From: Mercurialis annua
Lineage: Eukaryota > Streptophyta > Magnoliopsida > Malpighiales > Euphorbiaceae
Reading direction: 5' to 3'
DNA: 64,000 nucleotides
Assembly (NCBI RefSeq): GCF_937616625.2
Contig: NC_065576.1
Location: forward strand, 12,092,501-12,156,500
A model generated the notes under the pieces. The model had not been told where the DNA came from. It made no database searches and saw only the letters and a list, made by a program, of their open reading frames with translations. This document shows, one piece after another, positions 58,841 to 64,000 of this stretch (the stretch's first letter is position 1; every line of letters begins with the position of its first letter). Made by a program: the position numbers and the translations under genes.

Positions 58841-61159
58841 TGTGAGCGGAGCGGGGTACGGGGGCCGTTCGCCTAAGGCTGATGGCTAACTTCTCGATCT
58901 GGAAATTATTTGAAAAATGTAGTCGCCACCTAGTTCAACTACGAAATGCCTTTTAACCGACTAGATAGCCTTACTCGCCTCTAGTAAGACTATCGTGCAT
59001 CGGACAAAAGACTAGGGTTCGTGTACCTCCCCGAGACTCTTGTGCTTGTCTTATCTATTACCGAACTTTATTTACTGGATATATTCGTTTTATTCTCATC
59101 TCAACAGTATATGCAGTTCACAGGATATGAAATCTATAAATAAATAAGTATGAAAGCGGTAAACACGTTTGACGCGCATATGACTCAATCTGTATTAGCA
59201 TTTGAGCCAAGTAGCAGGTACTCCTAAGCATACATCTAACCTTAGAGGTTTTTAGCAAGTAGCATAAGTCTGGATGGTCTGGGTTGATTACATGCACAAA
59301 GCCTAAACCGGATGTATAAGTGTGATTGATTGATTTTATTAGGTGAGTCTTGAAAAACCTATACAACCGTTTACTACATTTTCGTATTAGTCCTACGATG
59401 TTTAGGTAATGGGCTGGAATTACATTAATGAGTCAATTTTAAGGTGATTAGTCCTTTAACCGGTTATTATTTCATTTGGAATGTTTTTAGAAAGCGATAA
59501 ACATTGCAGGCATGCTCATGAACAGTTTGAATACATATAAGATTAGGAATACTTTAAAACCTCGTTGACTTTGAGTGTCTGGCACTCGCGCGGGTTTTGA
59601 CCATCGATCTGGTCAGATCTGGCTATCGGTCAAAACACAAAATTTGACCGGCTCATCGATACAAAACCACTGAATCAAACTGGAATTGATTTAGAGTCCA
59701 GCTGAACCCAGAAATTGGTACGAAAGTTGCTGGTCAAATCGAATCTGGTTCGATGGGCCCGGTTGACTGGGCAGATTACAATAGCGGGCTTCGGGGCTCT
59801 AAAAATATCGGGTTAAGCCCATTTGCTATTACAAACAGATCCTACAACTAAAACAATATTTCTAAAATCAAACTGAGCCTCATTCGGAGTCTGGATGAGA
59901 CCGAAAACACGTATGGAAGTTTGGATCGAAGTCTGGAAGATTTGGGAAACGAATCTGGGAGGCTGGGGAACGAAGAACACTGCGCCATTGCGCAGGCAGC
60001 AGACAACAGTAATTTCCAGCATTCGTTGTTTACTGTTTTTAGCTTGTTTCAGCTCGTTGTTGAATCCGTTTTTCATGCAAAAAGAGGTCGAATTAAACAT
60101 ATAAGTAGTATTTACATCATCACTACTATCAAATCGTAGTAGTTATTGAATTAAACATATTATGTCAAATAGGCTTGTGATTAACCTAAACATGCGTTCT
60201 AAGCAATTATAGTGTCTGGGTTTCTGGATTTAAACATACAAAACATATTAATCTATCTATTAACATGCTTTTTCATCGATTTTCATGGCAATTTCATAAA
60301 AACACATGATTTGACAATTATGGTAAATATAGTGAAAATAACCTAATCATGCATCTTAGCTCACAAATATTCAGCAAATATGAACAGAATACATAAAAAG
60401 CAATACAGAGAATATAGAGGGTCCTTAGATACCGGTCTGAGTTCTTGGCTCGTTAGCTGGCGAAGTGGATGCGGAATCCAGCTTCGAGTCTGTCCATCTC
60501 GCGTTCTTGGAGAATCAAACTGATTTTAGGTGTTTCAGGACTGGTATTGATGATATTTGTGTGTGTATTGTGCTAGGGGGTTCGGCCTATACTATGTTTT
60601 TTTGTGTTTCTGGTCCGACCATTTACTCAGCTGACTAACAGCAGTATTTATAGGGGAATGGTATGACCTACGGTTTCCTAGAATCTTCTAGAATATTCTA
60701 GGGTGAAAGTGTGTGAAGTGCTAGGTCTTAAGGAATTAGGATTAGCTAGAAACACTAGTAAATTAATTAAATTCGAATTTAGACTTGCTAGCTAGGTAAA
60801 AGAGAGTTAAAAGTGCATTTTGGTGCCCGAAAGTGTTCAAAAAAGATTCCTTTGGGCCTTATAGGCTTGGTCATGGTCAATTTCAGTCCGTCGAACTTGC
60901 AAATTGGCCCATAAACTTCTAAAATATTGCAACTAGTCCAATTACAAGACTTAGATTACAATTTCTTTGGATTTTTATGGGCTATTTACGTCTAATTACG
61001 TTTTAATCCTCCAAGTTCACAATTGTGCACAAACTACTCCTGCTTTCATTCCAGCAAACAAATCGAAAGCTCGTCTCTCGGATGGATTTCTCTGGAAATC
61101 ATCATTGGACGCTTCAGTTCCTTATCACTTTTTACCTTTTCGAGAAATAGGTGTCTACA
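58841..61159 (+). mobile_element. Solo LTR, 2,319 bp, with 5-bp target duplication
   Basis: It starts TGTGAGCGGAGCGGGGTACG and ends ATAGGTGTCTACA, with the direct repeat atact on both sides (58836-58840, 61160-61164). TG...CA ends and a 5-bp duplication around a non-coding 2.3-kb segment mark a solo LTR left by recombination between the two LTRs of an element. A TATA-like tatttatagg occurs at about 60644 near the expected U3/R border. The stretch 'tagtcgccacctagttcaac' near 58920 is reminiscent of long gypsy (Tat/Ogre) LTRs. It interrupts the LTR-like segment on its right. Confidence 0.75.
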
Positions 61160-62005
61160 ATACTATAAACCTATATGCTTAACAACAATTAATAGTAATA
61201 TACTAGTCACTTTGTAAAACCGATAATCAACTTTTTTAAACATTCACTTTACATCTTCAAAAGTCTGTTTAAAACCTCTTATAAAACATTTACTTTTAGG
61301 TTTAAAACATTTGTTTAAAACCTCTACTTTTACTTTAAAAACATCCATTTAAATATTTCTGGATTAACGAAAATGCGTCAACTAAATAGGAAAAAGCCCT
61401 CGGAAAATCCCCCTCCCCTTCGACGACTGACCTGTTGTGCATACCACAGCAGTGGCTGCTCGTTCGTGCAGCCATGGTATAGCCTGGAGAACCTCAATTC
61501 CCAGGCCTTCCAAAGTTCTCAGGACGTTCGGAACGCTGCAAAACTTGAAATTCATACCCTACTATACATATAAGCAATTAAAACGCAATTCAGACGAATA
61601 ATTTGATCGATCGGTTCAATAACCGCTAATAATCAAAATATATGGAAATAAACATAGTATACGGGTTTAATACCTTGATTAATTGAGGATTAGTATAAGA
61701 AACAGAGTTAGAATCGATAAACGATCAAGTTCGGATCAAACCCTAGGTTTCGTGCCTCTAGGAGCTTAAGCAGCTTAAATTCCTTTTTAAATTTTTTCAA
61801 ATGACTCTTTCTTATATAGTATCGGTGAAATGGAAACTTAGTCCTTCGTGACTAACGCGTCATTTTAACCAAATTTCTTAAACATCCGTCTGTAACTAAA
61901 ACGGAAACGAATTTCAAACTTTATGAAATTTTACCCAAAAAATCCATAAAATATCAAACGGATAAAAATATAATTTTTATGCGCACATGACTTATATTTA
62001 ATTTT

Positions 62006-62962
62006 GGGTTAATTTCTAAAAAGATCATGAACTTTACACAATTTTATTTTTATCATGACCTTTAAAAGTTGTCATTTAAAGGCACAAACTTTCATTTTAT
62101 TTCAAATCTATCACCAAAGTAAAATTCGGTGTATTTTATTTGACTAAAAATTCCTAATCCTAGATACTCTAACTGAAAGATAATAAGATTTGGGCTTAAT
62201 TGCTTAAAAAAACCCCACCTTGCATTTTTTTTCGTTTATACCCTGACCTTGTAAAAACACCATTTGTACCCAATTTTGAGTTTTTATGTTTCATCTCTAC
62301 CCAAAAGCATTAAATTGTACTTTTTTCATTTAAAAAAGAGTTTAAAACAATCCTTCATTTTTAACTTATATACTAATTAGATATTAATGTTATTAATAGT
62401 ACAAAAATATCATCTTCTCCAAAATATTAAAAATAATAATAATTTTTTTTAATTTTTTTAAAAAATATTTCCGACAAAAAAATTAAAAATAATAATATTT
62501 TTTTTAATTTTTTATTTATTTTATAAAATTAAAAATATTAATTAATTATTTGGATGTATTTGATTATTTTTTAAGTTTAAGGATTTATTTGTATATTTTA
62601 AAATAGAAAAAAGTATGTTTAAACTCTTTTCCAAATGAAAAGAATACAATTTAATGCTTTTGGGTAGGGATGAAACATAAAAACCCAAAATTGGGTACAA
62701 ATGGTGTTTTTATAAGGTCAGGGTATAAACGAATAAAAAGTGTAAGGTGGGGGTTTTTTAAGGAATTAAGCCTAAGATTTGATGTTGATTAATAACTTGG
62801 GTCTTTCATTAGTGGTTTAGTGAAAAATTTAGTTAATAAAAGTACACTGAAATGATGAATTTGAAGCAATATGAAAGTTCGTGCCTTTAAATGACAACTT
62901 TTAAAGGTCATGATTAAAATGAAATTTCGTGAAAAGTTCGTGATTTTTTTAAGAATTAACCC
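62006..62962. mobile_element. Foldback MITE with another MITE nested inside
   Basis: Outer arms: 'cctttaaaagttgtcattta' at the left pairs with 'taaatgacaacttttaaagg' at the right. Termini are GGGTTAATTTC and its inverse. The flanks tttaatttt and tttaatatt agree at 8 of 9. Without the insert the element is about 370 bp. Confidence 0.85.
62193..62772. mobile_element. Nested foldback MITE, 580 bp, perfect 9-bp target duplication
   Basis: Termini are GGCTTAATTGC and its inverse. 'taccctgaccttgtaaaaac' pairs with 'tataaggtcagggta'. 'acccaattttgagtttttat' pairs with 'ataaaaacccaaaattgggt'. The repeat taagatttg flanks it (62184-62192, 62773-62781). It interrupts the outer MITE, so it is younger. 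Confidence 0.9.
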
Positions 62963-63309
62963 TTTAATATTTAATAAATCATTTACGATTTATCGAGTCT
63001 AAATTAGTCCCACTTGATAAAAAATTTACATCCGAACTTTATCAAATTTTAACGATATCCTTTTTAAATTATATCGCAAATATTGAAACCGGAAAATTTG
63101 CTCAGGACTTATAATATATTTTATTTCTAATTTATAAGTTACATTTAACCACGCTAACTCTTTATATAATAAAATTAAAATTTTAAACTCCCAATACCAT
63201 AATATATTTTTAGGGACACTTATGAATTAAATTTTCATTACGTCCTTCCAGTCTTAAAGTTATGACTTGTGTCATAAGTAATGACTTAAAATTTTACGGA
63301 GTGTTACAA

Positions 63310-64000
63310 AAGAAGCTCGAGTTGAGGTAAATCCTCCTAGACTAATCAAGAAAGAACCAACCGAGAGCGTACATACGATTCAAATTGGAAGAAAACGTTG
63401 AACGATAACATAACCCGGCAAGTACGAGCCGAGTTCGACAAACAAAAAGGAAACAAGGGAGACCCAGCAAGAGTAAGAGTGGTAGGACTCGGAAATCTGC
63501 TTGCCCGAGCCATCGTTGAAGAACAATTCCCAGATAAGTTCAAGTATCCTAATCTAGATAAATATAATGGGAAAACGGATCCAATGACTCACTTAAACTG
63601 TTTTCAGGTTGCAATGGGGGTGCAGAATATATCGAATGCGGCTGTTTGGATGCTCTTCCCTAATAGCGGCTCAAAAATAGTACCAGCTCCTGAGAGAAGT
63701 GTCCATCAACAGTTTCTCGGAGTTAGCCCTAGCATTCAAAACTCACTTTACTCCGAGCATCCAGATAAGGAAAAAATCCGGCGACTTAAAACAATGTTTC
63801 TAGAAGACAAAAGAGAGTCTGAAGGTTTTTGTGGCCTGCTTTAACGATGAGGTCATCATGGTAGAGAATCTGATTGATGATATAATAATAGATTCTATGA
63901 AAGACAATACGACCATGACCGAGTTTAGAGACAATTTAATAACTGATCCAGTGGAGGATTACACGCAATTGATGGCTAGAGCTTGAAACTATATAAATCT
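63310..64000 (+). pseudogene. Degenerate Ty3/gypsy gag, continues past the window
   Basis: The frame from 63398 reads 'FPDKFKYPNLDKYNGKTDPMTHLNCFQVAMGV', the conserved start of the retrotransposon gag domain (PF03732, Tat/Ogre type: P..Y.G.tDP..Hl..F). After a frameshift near 63825 it goes on with 'VFVACFNDEVIMVENLIDD' and 'TEFRDNLITDPVEDYTQLMARA', followed by a stop. Upstream, 63317-63393 reads 'VNPPRLIKKEPTESVHTIQIG', more like the linker before reverse transcriptase in Tat elements. A deletion may therefore have fused two regions. It is not functional. Confidence 0.75.

Larger units (their letters stand above)
61165..63309 (-). mobile_element. Gypsy LTR-like segment, minus strand, interrupted by other insertions
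   Basis: Read on the minus strand it begins TGTAACACTCCGTAAAATTT at 63309, the same style of start as the Tekay LTR in this window (TGTAATATCCCGTATTTT). It has a TATA-like actatataag near 61820. Two nested MITEs lie in it (62006-62962), and the solo LTR breaks it on the left. The far end and the target duplication were not found, so the class is inferred only from the terminus. Confidence 0.45.

Noticed and set aside
59813..60139. Overlapping open frames on both strands
   Set aside because: They lie inside the solo LTR, have no recognisable domains and no support from start context.
60640..60660. Minus-strand TATA box (ctataaatac) as promoter of an unknown gene
   Set aside because: The same site reads as a plus-strand TATA-like tatttatagg at the expected place in the solo LTR, and no minus-strand gene follows.

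Overview
This window looks like intergenic and genic DNA of a flowering plant, most likely a eudicot. The reasons are AT-rich spacers, spliced genes with GT/AG introns, nested LTR retrotransposons primed by initiator-Met tRNA, MULE, CACTA-like and Stowaway-like DNA transposons, and one plant-type terpene synthase gene. The species cannot be fixed from the sequence. Nearly everything except the terpene synthase is mobile DNA.

Layout, left to right. (1) 1-2200: the 5' half of an L1-type LINE on the minus strand whose ORF1 carries an RRM. (2) 4691-8118: a complete MULE-like DNA transposon with 45-bp terminal inverted repeats and an 8-bp target duplication. It carries a truncated transposase N-terminus (+) and a plant mobile domain (PMD) gene (-) that converge on each other. 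Each gene has a tiny first exon followed by an intron filled with a GC-rich array of short palindromes. (3) 9855-11887: a CACTA-like element and two MITEs. (4) 13262-14250: a LINE 3' fragment. (5) 14593-19654: a seven-exon TPS-a terpene synthase gene of 549 codons with a 2.7-kb first intron inflated by two MITEs. (6) 20998-36998: a decayed Ty1/copia element (minus) split by a very young, intact 10.9-kb Ty3/gypsy chromovirus at 22749-33679. (7) 39.7-51.0 kb: two inverted copies of a MULE family carrying a Ulp1-type C48 protease gene convergent with a MuDR-type transposase. Their spacers and introns are full of an 11-bp GTTAACTA-type motif. (8) 51.2-57.2 kb: foldback elements with variable palindromic cores and a second CACTA-like copy interrupted by one of them. 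(9) 58.8-64.0 kb: a 2.3-kb solo LTR inside another LTR-like segment, a MITE nested in a MITE, and the start of a degenerate gypsy gag.

The only likely host gene is the terpene synthase, which would act in the cytosol on farnesyl diphosphate. Two of its metal- and diphosphate-binding motifs are altered. The transposons show repeated themes: an accessory gene (PMD or Ulp1) convergent with the transposase, internally deleted derivatives, and many foldback elements with 9-10 bp target duplications. At least five short-palindrome arrays with different arm sequences sit inside these elements. That palindrome-array architecture, together with the 11-bp motif of the Ulp1 MULEs, is the part I would look at first.
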